Assembly (NCBI GenBank): GCA_013306675.1
Contig: JABLUY010000028.1
Coordinates: forward strand, 140,211 to 204,210
Direction of reading: 5' to 3'
Length of the DNA: 64,000 nucleotides
Source of the DNA: Thraustochytrium sp. TN22
Taxonomy: Eukaryota > Sar > Bigyra > Thraustochytrida > Thraustochytriidae
The translations under genes were made by a program, and so were the position numbers. Shown piece after piece: positions 50,981 through 59,658 of this stretch (its first letter is position 1; each line of letters opens with the position of its first letter). Under the pieces are notes generated by a model. That model saw only the letters and a list, made by a program, of their open reading frames with translations, made no database searches and was not told the origin of the DNA.

Positions 50981-51223
50981 AATACTTCAATTCGTTAGCA
51001 GAAGGTGGGGCACCAGCACCGCCAGGGGGTTCTCCTTCTTCCTCGCTGACTTTTGTTGGTGCCGTGGCTCGCCGTGCAATGTGCGCTCGGTGCGCAGGAG
51101 TCCTCGTGCGCCGGACAGGCCCCTCTGGCGGGCAATCTGTGGACTCTACGCGCGACGGACAGGCCCCTCTGGCGGGCGATCTCTGGAGTCTACGCGCGCC
51201 GACAGCTCATGCCTACTGCCGGC
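50981..51223. other. Gap between the NHL and PDK genes with two 44-bp repeats
   Basis: Two direct copies at 51113-51156 and 51157-51200, with about three differences; part of a third copy precedes them. No gene. Confidence 0.6.
51113..51200. repeat. 44-bp direct tandem repeat
   Basis: Two copies with the shared core GGACAGGCCCCTCTGGCGGG. Confidence 0.85.
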
Positions 51224-52591
51224 TCACTCTGGCAAGGTCTCCACGGCGGCGGACTCGAGTCGGTTGATGTAGATGTAGGCATCCGTGCCCCAGCCCTCGG
51301 TGGACATGATCTTGAGGTCGCCGCCAAAATAGCGCGCAAAGACTCGCGAGATGGGCAGGCCGTAGCCCATGCCGACGAAGTTGGAGCGAAAGGTGAGCGG
51401 CTGCTCGCTCTCCTCGGCCGGCACGCCGGTGAGGCGCTCGGTGGCGGCGAGCGCATCGTTGGTCTCGGCGTCAACGGGCGCCTCGTTGGCAGCAACCAAG
51501 GACCGCACGTCCTCGTCGCTCACGGTGGTGTATTCGTAGCTCCAGATGCGCGGGAGCTCGCTGCGCGGGATGCCGCCGCCCTCGTCAGAGACCTTGATGA
51601 CGACGTCCTCGCGGCCACCCGAGATGGCCACGAGCACGGGCGGCAGACCGTCCGGCCCGAGGTCCTGCTCGGAGCTGAGGCGCAGACGCTTGCGCCGCTC
51701 GGCGCCGGCGGCGCCGCGGTGCTGCTCCACGACGGCGCGCACCGAGTTCTTGAGCAGCTCGAAGAGCATGTGATGCAGGTGCGACTCCACGTAGGTGAAC
51801 TTGAAGTCCAAATGGCCGCGCACCTGGATCTCGGGGCACACCCCAAAGCGTTGCAGGCAGAGCGCGCGTGTGTTCTCCGCGGCCTCGCGCGCCACGTCCG
51901 CCACGCAAAGCCCGCGCTTGATCTTGGACCGGCCCGCCGTGCCGCACTGCTGGCCAATCAGCATGCGCACAGAGAGCCGCGCCGTGAAGAGGTCGTCCAG
52001 CTGCGCGTCCAGCATCTTGATGGTGGACGGCGACGGCGTCGGCGGCCCGCGCTTGAACTCGCGCAGCCCACGCGCGATGGAAGGCAGCGTCGCGCCGTCG
52101 CTCGTGTAGAACTCCTGCAGCAGGTGGTTGAACCGCACCTCAAGGTCCGGCGTCGTGGGCGCCTCCAGCGCCGCCAGCTCCTGGAAGAACTTGTAGTACA
52201 GCATCGTCGTGCGCTGCACCGGCTTGGTGTCCAGCAGCTTCGCCGGCAGCTGCTGCATCTCTGTGTACCGCTTCGCCACGCGCACCAGCAGCTCGTTCTG
52301 CAGCGCTGGCGCCAGCTCCAGCCGCTGTTTGCTATTGTTCAGCAGCAGCATCTGCTGGATCGTCACCGGCGTAATGCTCTGTTGCGCGTAGTGCTCCAGC
52401 GAGTAGTCCCTGCCGCCCATGCGCCGCAGCGGCGTCTTGCGCGCGCCCGAGATGGACAGCGACCGTGCATCGCCGCTGCTGCCGCCTGCAGTCGCCGCCG
52501 CCGCCCGCGACACGGCCAGCGCGGGACGGACCGCGCCGCGCCGGCCCACCGCCGCCCGCGCTGGCGTTGACCACCGCATGCTGCTCCGCAT
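51224..52591 (-). CDS. PDK: Mitochondrial pyruvate dehydrogenase kinase-type protein kinase
   Basis: About 455 residues from the ATG at 52591; an ATG at 52579 is also possible and the frame is open to 52651. The N-terminus is Arg/Ala/Ser-rich without acids, fitting a mitochondrial presequence. It has the all-helical B domain (QNELLVRVAKRYTEMQQLP; RLSVRMLIGQQ) and a GHKL ATP-binding domain: N-box HLHHMLFELLKNSVRAV (near residue 275), G1 DEGGGIP (near 335), and G2 GMGYGLPISRVFARYFGG (near 405). The N-box wording is closer to PDK than to branched-chain ketoacid dehydrogenase kinase. The enzyme inactivates the pyruvate dehydrogenase complex by phosphorylating E1 on serine. BCKDK is the alternative reading. 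Confidence 0.9.
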   Translation of the reverse strand: MRSSMRWSTPARAAVGRRGAVRPALAVSRAAAATAGGSSGDARSLSISGARKTPLRRMGGRDYSLEHYAQQSITPVTIQQMLLLNNSKQRLELAPALQNELLVRVAKRYTEMQQLPAKLLDTKPVQRTTMLYYKFFQELAALEAPTTPDLEVRFNHLLQEFYTSDGATLPSIARGLREFKRGPPTPSPSTIKMLDAQLDDLFTARLSVRMLIGQQCGTAGRSKIKRGLCVADVAREAAENTRALCLQRFGVCPEIQVRGHLDFKFTYVESHLHHMLFELLKNSVRAVVEQHRGAAGAERRKRLRLSSEQDLGPDGLPPVLVAISGGREDVVIKVSDEGGGIPRSELPRIWSYEYTTVSDEDVRSLVAANEAPVDAETNDALAATERLTGVPAEESEQPLTFRSNFVGMGYGLPISRVFARYFGGDLKIMSTEGWGTDAYIYINRLESAAVETLPE

Positions 52592-53086
52592 CCTTCGCGC
52601 AGCACCGCGGCCTTGCTCTGCAGCGCAGCACAGCGCAGCACAGCACAGCACAGCCGCCGCGGCCGCGCGCCGCCGTCCGCTCGCCCGCTGCCGCCCGCCG
52701 CCGTCCGCAGCGCCGTGGTATGGCCGAAAGTGCTTTACCTGCTTGTCTGCCGCCTTGTCCTTCTACTACTACTACCCGTAGTACCACCACCGTCGAGGAG
52801 TTGCGCTACGACTTGGGGCACGGGACCGCGTTCGCGATCGCTCTGCAATGCGATGCGATGCGATGCGATGCGTATGCTCGCAAGGCTTCTGAGCAGTCTG
52901 TCTGCTGCGTCAACTTTCGTGTGCCGTGCGCTGCCGTGCATGCCGGGCGAAGTTCTCGCAACGGTGCCTTGTGTGAGTTTAGCGATGCTTCAATCAGTGG
53001 CAGGTCATCGTCACATTTTCTTCGGGCTAGGTAGCTTTAGAAATGCAGCAGTCAGGAGCCCTGCATTGCCTTGCCTTGCCTTGTGA
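52592..53086. other. Intergenic region upstream of PDK, up to the transposon
   Basis: Holds CAGCACAG-type repeats at 52620-52650 and GCGATGCGAT units at 52848-52868. No gene supported. Confidence 0.55.
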
Positions 53087-53090
53087 ATAT

Positions 53091-53102
53091 CCCAATCACA
53101 CC
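53091..53102 (+). repeat. Left terminal inverted repeat of the transposon
   Basis: CCCAATCACACC, preceded by ATAT. Confidence 0.7.
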
Positions 53103-53545
53103 TCTATGCTTACTCGTATCCGCCTACCACGCGGGGGTCCCTCGGTGACGCCCGGCACAGGGGGCACTAAAGCGTATTAAGAGGGTACTTTACTCCCGAT
53201 TTGCTCCAAAAAAGTGGCCTAGAGTCTGGCGAAGTTAGTTCCGCATTCGATCAAAAACGCAGCGATGGGGCCGAGCTTGAAGAGGCCCACTCGAAGCGAC
53301 CCAAGGCTCCTGCCCCCTATTCATTTTGGCCGAAGGCGTGGTGGTTAGGATGAGATGAGCTCGGCAGTTCGCCCAGAGCGGCTTTGGGGGGAGCTCGCGC
53401 GCGACTTCGTCGCGGAGCGCGCTGGAGCCGCAGGCGCTGCGGCGCGCGGCTGCAGGCGGCCCTGGCGGGTGCCTTGTGCCTGCTCTCAGCTCGCACGCCC
53501 CTGCCGCAGCGCTTGGACGTGGAGTCGGGCCCGCACTGCGACATC

Positions 53546-55221
53546 ATGGCATCGGCGAGGCCTAACCACCGCGTGGAGGACGACAGCGACAGCGACAGCG
53601 ACAGCGAGTTCGTGCCCCTGGACAAGCGGGACACAGGGGACGAAGACGAAGAAGGAGAGGAGCTTGGCGACGAGGATGCTCGTGCTGAGGCCGCTGCGCA
53701 GCAAGACTTCGAAGACATACTTGCGGGGGTCGACGAACCGACGCGTGGTGCGAGTGCATGTTCGAGGTCGGCCTCATTCAGCACAAGACCGTTCCGGGGC
53801 TCGCAGTCTCGCCGGATGGAGTCGCTCGCGTCCGGCTTCCAGGCGCGGAGTGCGACGCATCGTCAGTACTATGCAGCGTCGAGATCAAGACGCGCGTCGC
53901 GCCTGGAGGCGCGGTAGACGCACGTATCGTGAGCACCCAGATGAACACGTGGGGGACGAGACTTGGTGGAAGGCCATACCTGCCGAGCACCGCGCGCAAG
54001 TCTTGCACCAAGCTGTGGTCCTCCAAATCGATCACGTGCTCTACGTTGCTGCCAGCACGAGTTCGTGTTTGTACGCCTGCCTCGTTGAAGTGCCTCCGGA
54101 CGCCCGGCTCGCCATGGAGCGCGCTCTGAAACCGTGGGCGGACAAGCTCACGACATGGGCGCACCAGAGCATCGACAGCGGGTGCGCCGCCCAAGCCACC
54201 TGCCATCTTCGGCGAGGAGGAGGGGGCGGTGCTGAGCTCGCACTTCCGGCTGTGGCGCGCCATGCGCAAGCTTGTCGCTCTGAAGGGGCCCATGCGGCCC
54301 GTGCATGTCATCAAGTGCTTACCGCAGGAGCTATACAACGTCGCAAAGGGCGGCGTCGACGGAAGCACACAGTACGTGGAGCAGATCACCAACACGCAGT
54401 GCATGAATCTGAGCTGCGACCAGAACATCGCGTTGCGCACGTACAAGCAGCTCGTTGTCAACGCCATCGTGGTCTACCGCTACTTACAGGCTGCGAGGAA
54501 GAGCAACCTCGAAGACAGCGACGGGCTAAAGGCCCTCCGCGACAAGGTGAACCGCTCTGAAGCGCTCAGCACTGTCTCGTTCCGCCTCACTGTCGACATG
54601 GTCCGTCACGTCTACAGGAGCAGGCAGCTCGATACGGCGCAGGTGGAGTTCAACATGCAGCCAAGCATGCCCAAGCCCACTGGGCTCACCAGGGAAGCGG
54701 CGAGGGACCTCGTGACCGCCGGTAAGCGCAAGCGAACCCCCGAGTTGCAGAAGTTCTTCAACCACGGCCAAGCCCGCGACATCCGCCTCGATGCCGCACT
54801 GCAACATGACTCAGAGGCAGCGGGAAAGGCATCCTTCAACGCCAACAACAAGAGGATTCCCGCCAAGCGGCTCTGCGTCATCTGCGGCAAGCAAACGCAC
54901 CGTCGTTGCACCATCTGCGGTGTGCCTCTGCACGTGTTCATGAGAAAGAATGAACGCACAACCTGCTTTTCCAAGTGGCACACGCGCGTGCGCGTCGAGC
55001 CTCACGAAGGCTTCAAGAAGCGCAAGACAAACGTCAACGGAACACCTTCGCCCATTTGCCTCGATCATGTCGATTCGAGCAGCGCCAGTGCCTCGTCCGG
55101 TACCCCTACAGCGCAGAGCAGGAACGACCACGTAGCCCAAGCCAGCTACACCGACACCCCATCAAGCCATAGTTCAAGATCCTCTCGCAGCAGCCTCAGC
55201 ACGAGTCCATCGTGCCCTTGA
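53546..55221 (+). pseudogene. Broken YqaJ-nuclease / piggyBac C-terminal-type transposon gene
   Basis: The coding signal moves between frames. An acidic N-terminal part from the ATG at 53546 runs to about 53750 (EDDSDSDSDSEFVPL). A second frame from about 53758 holds VPGLAVSPDGVARV and VEIKTR, the D...ExK core of YqaJ/lambda-exonuclease-type nucleases. From a run of five Gs near 53950 a third frame continues with TWWKAIPAEHRAQVLHQ and DHVLYVAAS. The second frame returns near 54180 to a stop at 55221. This last part has ELYNVAKGGVDGS and LVVNAIVVYRY, like the end of the piggyBac DDE domain. It also has a Cys/His zinc knuckle, CVICGKQTHRRCTICGVPLH and CFSKWH. Gaps are too small for introns, so three indels are likely and the gene is inactive. 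The first two piggyBac catalytic Asp regions are not seen. Confidence 0.75.
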
Positions 55222-55415
55222 TGCAGCCCAAGTTGGCCTCAGCATCCGCACAGGCCAGTCGGAAGTGACCAACACTTTACGCTTCCATACAAACCCAGTA
55301 GTTGAAAGTTCCAAAAATGATTAGAATCATGATAGCAACAGGTCAGTCGAGCGCAAGCAGGAGAGCCGATTTACTAGGGATAATATGGCTATCCTGATTA
55401 AACTCCGTCTAGGGC

Positions 55416-55427
55416 GATGGGATTGGG
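55416..55427 (-). repeat. Right terminal inverted repeat of the transposon
   Basis: Reads CCCAATCCCATC on the minus strand and is followed outside by ATAT. Confidence 0.7.
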
Positions 55428-55433
55428 ATATTT

Positions 55434-55480
55434 ACTCTCTGTCTGTCTGTCTCTCTGTCTGTCCGTCTGTTTGTCTGTCA
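55434..55480. repeat. (CTGT)n array beside the transposon
   Basis: TCTG/TCTC units begin right outside the right-hand target duplication. Confidence 0.75.
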
Positions 55481-55509
55481 GGATGTGTGTGCATGTAAGA
55501 CGCTACTAG

Positions 55510-57876
55510 CTAGCTCGAGGAGGGCAGAGGCTGGAGATAGCGTGGGGATCGCGAAGGCGAGGAGAGGTGAGCGACCTGGAGGGTCGCAAGCGTCTCCTTG
55601 AGCTCCTTGTAGCGACGGTATTCGCGCTCGAGACCCTTGATGTCGGCAGCGGAGCGAATTTTGCGGTTGTTGTCCTGCTCGAACTTGCGCTCGAACTCGC
55701 GAAGCTGGGCCTGCAGGGCACGCTTCTCGCTGAGGAGCGCCTCGATGGAACGGCCAGAGGAGGCGAGCACACGCTGCGCGCGGGCCGCTTCACGCGCCCC
55801 GTCCGTGTCGAGCGAGCCCTCCGAGCCGGAGCGGCTCTGCAGGCCCGCGGGGGCGGCGGCGCTGAGCTCGGCGATGCGGCGCTTGAGCATATTGTACTCC
55901 TCGTACAAGTAGCGTATGGGCTCCTTCTCGAGGCGGCCGGGCTTGCGGCCGTGGGCCTGCGCGAAGTCCTCGTCGAAGCGCTTGAGGCGAGCCTTGAGCG
56001 CGCGCTTCTCGGCCTCCAGGCGCAGGCGGAGCGAGCCGGTCGACACGCTCTCGCGCTCCTCGGCGTTGTCCCGGTCCGTCTCGTTGTTGGCGACCGCAGC
56101 CTTCTCGAAGGCGCGCTCCAAGCGGCCTTCGACAAGCTTGCGGCTCGCGGCGCGGGACGCCGAGGTCTGCAACTCGCCCTCCGAGGCGGACCGGCCCACC
56201 TTGGCGCCGGCGCGGGCGCTGCGGCCCGCGCCGGCCTCGGCCTCCTCGCGCTCGTCGCGGGTGGCCGCGGCAGGTCCGTTCAACGGGCCGCTTGCCGGGC
56301 CGCTTGCCGGGCCCTCGGCGTCCGCGGCGCGGGCGGTGGCGCCACCGCGGCCCGCGCCCTTTTGCTCGCCCTCCGGGTCCATGCTCAGGTCAAGGTCGCC
56401 GCCGTCCGAGGCGGGCGAGTCCTCCGCCCGCAGGCCGGGCGTCTCCAGGAGCTCCTCCTGGTTGCCAGCACCGGCCGCGGGCCCGCCGCTGGCGGCGCTC
56501 CCGTCGCTGGTCGCGCTAGAGCCGCGGCGCTGCTGGCCGCCCGACGGGGCGGCGGCGCGGCCGCGGGCCGTGGCGTCCCGCATGTGCTGCGTTGGTGGCG
56601 ACTGGCGCTTGGCATCGAGCGCAGGCGCCTGCTGCGCCGGCTTGTGCATGGACTTGGACGGCAGCGGGACCGGGCTGGCCAGCGAGGCAGCCGGCACGCG
56701 CACGAAGCGCATCCAAGAAGTGTCGCCAAGACACAGGCGGTGCACGGACTCGTTGATGAGCTTGGTGGCCTGGTCCAGCGCCGTCTGCGAGGACTCCTCG
56801 CGCGCCACTTGCACGAGCAGCGGCTGCTCGGGCGCCGGGAACACCTTGTCGTCGACCGTGACGATGCTGAGCGGGCGCCGGGCTCCGTCGCCGGCCGACG
56901 CCGCGGCGGCCGCTTCGGCCACCGACTCGAGCGTTCTGCTGACGCTCAACTTGCGGCCCGGGCCGGCGCCGCTCGCCACCTTGGGCGGCGACCCGGTGAC
57001 CGAGGACGAGGACGAGGACGAGCACACGGACGAGGACGAGGAGAAGGACGAAGACGAAGATGCCGCGGCCGGTGCCTGCGCCACCGCCTTGACGACGGGC
57101 CGGGGCGCGGGCGCGGGCGCGGGCGCCGCTGCGAGCGGCTTGGGCGCCGCCTCGGAGCGCCAGGTCTCGTCAAGGTCGTCGAGGTGGTCCAGCAGCGCGC
57201 TCATGACGAGGCGGGCCAGGCCCAGCTCGCGCCGGTGGCGGATCGACATGAAGGTGGTGTCCTTGGGGCGTCCCAAGATGGGCCCCACCGATGCGATGGC
57301 CTCCGCCGACGTCAGGCTCGGGTTCGCGCGCATGGTCTCGCTAATGAAACGCAGCACGCGGCGCACGTTGCGCCGGTTGTCCACGGGCAGCGCCAGGATA
57401 ATCTCGCGCAGGTCGTCCGGGCTCAGGGCCAGACTCACCGCCTCGGCGTAGGCGTCCGTGTAAGCGTCTGCCAGGTCCTCGAGCGGCTCCAGTTTGAGCG
57501 CGAGCGCCGTCATGCTAGCAAAGCACGCGAACGGGAAGAGCGGGATGGGCCGCCGCCGCAGGTGCAGCCAGAGCACGCCGGCAAAATAGGCTGGCTTGTC
57601 GCTCCCGGTCGCCCACGCGCGCGGCGGCGCCTGCTGTTGCTGCCTCTTGCCCTCGCCCTCGGCGTCCTCGTCCTGGCCAAAGTACGCCAGCAGGTCGTCG
57701 AGCTGGCCCGCCAGCTCCGTCACCGGCACAAGCGGCGCCAGCAGGTCGGACGCCGCCACATCGGCGCTCACCTTGACCCTGCCGAGACAGCTCTCCAGCA
57801 CGAAGCTCGTCTCCGCCTCCACGCGCCGCGCGTCCACGCGGAAGCTCGGCCTGCGCGCGCCCAGCGCCGCCGCCAT
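55510..57876 (-). CDS. RhoGAP-domain protein with FAM13-like C-terminal repeats
   Basis: A 788-residue protein. Residues about 90-240 look like a RhoGAP domain: IPLFPFACFASM, LALPVDNRRNVRRVLRFISE, and an AIASVGPILGRPKDTTFMS block where RhoGAPs have the NLAxVxxPxL motif. The usual arginine-finger motif is not obvious, so GAP activity is uncertain. The middle, about 240-600, is low-complexity. The C-terminus has two related helical units. One is RFDEDFAQAHGRKPGRLEKE followed by RYLYEEYNMLKRRI (about 626-664). The other is EFERKFEQDNNRKIRSAADI followed by LEREYRRYKELKETL (about 722-766). Both resemble the C-terminal module of animal FAM13 (the pattern FxxxxGRxPxxxxxxP...YxxYxxlK). FAM13A/B combine the same two domains. 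It is divergent from the DHHC gene at 58417. Confidence 0.75.
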   Translation of the reverse strand: MAAALGARRPSFRVDARRVEAETSFVLESCLGRVKVSADVAASDLLAPLVPVTELAGQLDDLLAYFGQDEDAEGEGKRQQQQAPPRAWATGSDKPAYFAGVLWLHLRRRPIPLFPFACFASMTALALKLEPLEDLADAYTDAYAEAVSLALSPDDLREIILALPVDNRRNVRRVLRFISETMRANPSLTSAEAIASVGPILGRPKDTTFMSIRHRRELGLARLVMSALLDHLDDLDETWRSEAAPKPLAAAPAPAPAPRPVVKAVAQAPAAASSSSSFSSSSSVCSSSSSSSVTGSPPKVASGAGPGRKLSVSRTLESVAEAAAAASAGDGARRPLSIVTVDDKVFPAPEQPLLVQVAREESSQTALDQATKLINESVHRLCLGDTSWMRFVRVPAASLASPVPLPSKSMHKPAQQAPALDAKRQSPPTQHMRDATARGRAAAPSGGQQRRGSSATSDGSAASGGPAAGAGNQEELLETPGLRAEDSPASDGGDLDLSMDPEGEQKGAGRGGATARAADAEGPASGPASGPLNGPAAATRDEREEAEAGAGRSARAGAKVGRSASEGELQTSASRAASRKLVEGRLERAFEKAAVANNETDRDNAEERESVSTGSLRLRLEAEKRALKARLKRFDEDFAQAHGRKPGRLEKEPIRYLYEEYNMLKRRIAELSAAAPAGLQSRSGSEGSLDTDGAREAARAQRVLASSGRSIEALLSEKRALQAQLREFERKFEQDNNRKIRSAADIKGLEREYRRYKELKETLATLQVAHLSSPSRSPRYLQPLPSSS

Positions 57877-58416
57877 GGTCGCCCTCCCCGCCGCGCTCGC
57901 CGCCTGCGCCCTCCGGGCTCGCCCGGCTCGCGGCCGCGGGGCTCGGCCGCGGCCGTCCCTCTCCCGCGCCGGGGCGCGCGCGCGCGTCCCGCGCCGTCCC
58001 GCGCGCGGGCGAGCAAGCGCCTCTGCCGCTCGCCGCCTGCTCGGCCGCGCTTTGCACGCCCCGCCGATGCCGCGCCGAGCACGCCGTTGCCCTCCTGCGC
58101 GCGCCTGCGCGCGGGCGCGGGCGAGGCGGGCGCGCGAGCGGGCGAGCGCGCGGCGCGGCGCGGCGCGGCGCGGCGCGGCGCGGGCGAGCGCGCGCGGGCG
58201 GGCGCGCGCGGGCGGGCGGCCGCCGCCGTCGGGTCTGCCGCGCCGCGCCGCGCGGCCGAGTCGCGCCGCACAACGGCAACCTGCGCCGCATCAGGCCAGG
58301 CCAGCCCGGGACCAGGCGCCGCCGACGTTTGAATTTGAATTCAAAGCTCGAACGCGGCGCGGCGCGGCGCGGCGCGCGCGGCGGGCGGCGGGCGGCGGCG
58401 CGGCGGCGGCGGGCAC
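57877..58416. other. Bidirectional promoter region with two (GGCGC)n arrays
   Basis: 540 bases between divergent genes, extremely GC-rich, with pentamer arrays at 58145-58186 and 58351-58376 and a short AT patch (TTTGAATTTGAATTCAAAG) at 58329-58347 between them. Confidence 0.6.
58145..58186. repeat. (GGCGC)n pentanucleotide array
   Basis: About eight near-perfect GCGGC/GGCGC units; a shorter second array lies at 58351-58376, directly before the DHHC gene. Confidence 0.85.
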
Positions 58417-59658
58417 ATGGCGCTCTCGCCCAAGCGCAGCGTGTTCCCGCGGCTGCACGGGCTCGAGGTGGACACCAGGGCGGACAAGGGGGGGAAGGAT
58501 GAGGAGGCGCAGCGCGACGGCGCGGAGCGCATCGCGCACGGGGACGTGCCGAAGAGGATGCTGCGCAGGAGGAAGTATTACTGGGGAGGGTACCTGGCCG
58601 CGGTGGCGGGCATGTGCGCGGCTGCGCTGACGACGCCGAATATTGAGGCGAGAGAGCCGGACGGCGGCCTGGCGCAGCGCGAGCTGGCCGGACTCGTCGT
58701 GCTGCTGCTCTTCGCGCTTGGGACGTTTTTCGCGCTGCAGGGCTCTGACCCGGGCTTCATCGACCTGGACGCGCTCAAGGAGGACAATGGCTCCGCAGCC
58801 GCCGTGCGCGCCGCGGCCGGCGCAACCGAGACGCGGCTGCAGTCGCTCGATCTCGCGCTCCCGGATAGCGCCGACGCAGACGAATCGGAGGTGCAGCTGC
58901 GTGGACTGCGCAGCCGCGCAGCCTCCACATCGTCACCAGACCGCAGCCGGGGGCGCAAGACCGCGGGCGAGGATGGCAGCTCCGACTCGGACGAGGACTC
59001 GTCCGAGGACGAGGACGACGATTTCGAGCTCGACGTGGAGCCCGACGAGCAGCTGGACGAGGCGCTAGGCCACGTGCGGCGCTCGCGCGTGCCAATGAGG
59101 GCCAAGTTCTGTCGCAGCTCGCAGCGCTACGTGGCCACATACGACCACTTCTGCGGTGTCCTCGGGACCTGCATCGGCGAGAAGAACCACTGCCGCTTCT
59201 GGTGGTTTCTCCTCGCGCACTTCGTCGGTCTCGTCCACCTGGCGCGCATCGTGCAGACGGGCTTTCGCGACACGCGTGCCGAGGTTGGCCTCTGGCTCGA
59301 CGCCAACACGCACGCGCTTGTCGTCTTCATTGTCCTCCTCCTGCTGCTGCTCTCCATCGGCAGTCTGCTCGTCTTTCACAGCTTCCTCGCTTGCGCGGCC
59401 CTGACGTCCTACGAGTTCATGCGCGCCGACCGCATCTCCTACCTTGAGGGCACTCGCGACTTTGACCTGCCCTTTAGCCGCGGCATCCGCAACAACCTCC
59501 ACCGATTCTGCATCCTGGACGGCCTTCGTCTGCTCTGCGTCCCTCGTGACCAGTGGCAGCCGCGCAAGTGGTCGCGCGCTGTGTATGTTATTTCAGCCGA
59601 CGCAAACAAAGGAGAGAGAGAGAGAGAGAGAGGGAAAGGAACGGAGCAGGGAAAATGA
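58417..59658 (+). CDS. DHHC-family protein acyltransferase with DHFC active-site motif
   Basis: A 413-residue membrane protein with four membrane segments in the order typical of palmitoyltransferases. Two lie near residues 55-105 (YYWGGYLAAVAGMCAAALTT; LVVLLLFALGTFFAL), followed by a DPGFI motif. Then comes an acidic Ser-rich cytosolic insert and the Cys-rich core (RAKFCRSSQRYVATYDHFCG, then TCIGEKNHCRFWWF). The last two TMs follow, with ALTSYEF (TTxE-like), and a WQPRKW tail. The active-site tetrad is D243-H-F-C246 instead of DHHC, and several zinc-ligand Cys residues before it are missing. DHHC enzymes attach palmitate to Cys of proteins at Golgi, ER or plasma membrane. The nucleophile Cys is present, so activity is possible but uncertain. 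Confidence 0.85.
   Translation: MALSPKRSVFPRLHGLEVDTRADKGGKDEEAQRDGAERIAHGDVPKRMLRRRKYYWGGYLAAVAGMCAAALTTPNIEAREPDGGLAQRELAGLVVLLLFALGTFFALQGSDPGFIDLDALKEDNGSAAAVRAAAGATETRLQSLDLALPDSADADESEVQLRGLRSRAASTSSPDRSRGRKTAGEDGSSDSDEDSSEDEDDDFELDVEPDEQLDEALGHVRRSRVPMRAKFCRSSQRYVATYDHFCGVLGTCIGEKNHCRFWWFLLAHFVGLVHLARIVQTGFRDTRAEVGLWLDANTHALVVFIVLLLLLLSIGSLLVFHSFLACAALTSYEFMRADRISYLEGTRDFDLPFSRGIRNNLHRFCILDGLRLLCVPRDQWQPRKWSRAVYVISADANKGERERERGKGTEQGK

Larger units (their letters stand above)
53091..55427 (+). mobile_element. piggyBac-like DNA transposon carrying a YqaJ-type nuclease region
   Basis: The ends are short inverted repeats starting CCCAATC. The left end reads CCCAATCACACC (53091-53102); the right end, reverse-complemented from 55427, reads CCCAATCCCATC, 10 of 12 identical. 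Both sides are flanked by ATAT (53087-53090 and 55428-55431), as expected for a 4-bp target duplication. Like piggyBac, the element begins with CCC and its duplication is a 4-base palindrome, but ATAT replaces the usual TTAA. The 2337-bp interior has one gene, broken by frame changes, and is less GC-rich than the host genes. Boundaries are seen directly; class membership follows from the encoded protein. Confidence 0.75.

Noticed and set aside
53745-54230. Introns as explanation of the frame changes in the transposon gene
   Set aside because: The two frames abut or overlap within a few bases, leaving no room for introns of the 100-230 base size seen elsewhere in the window, and no GT-AG pair fits.
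53168-55400. TTAA sites near both ends of the transposon as its boundaries
   Set aside because: The sequences next to these TTAA sites do not form inverted repeats, whereas CCCAATC ends with flanking ATAT do.
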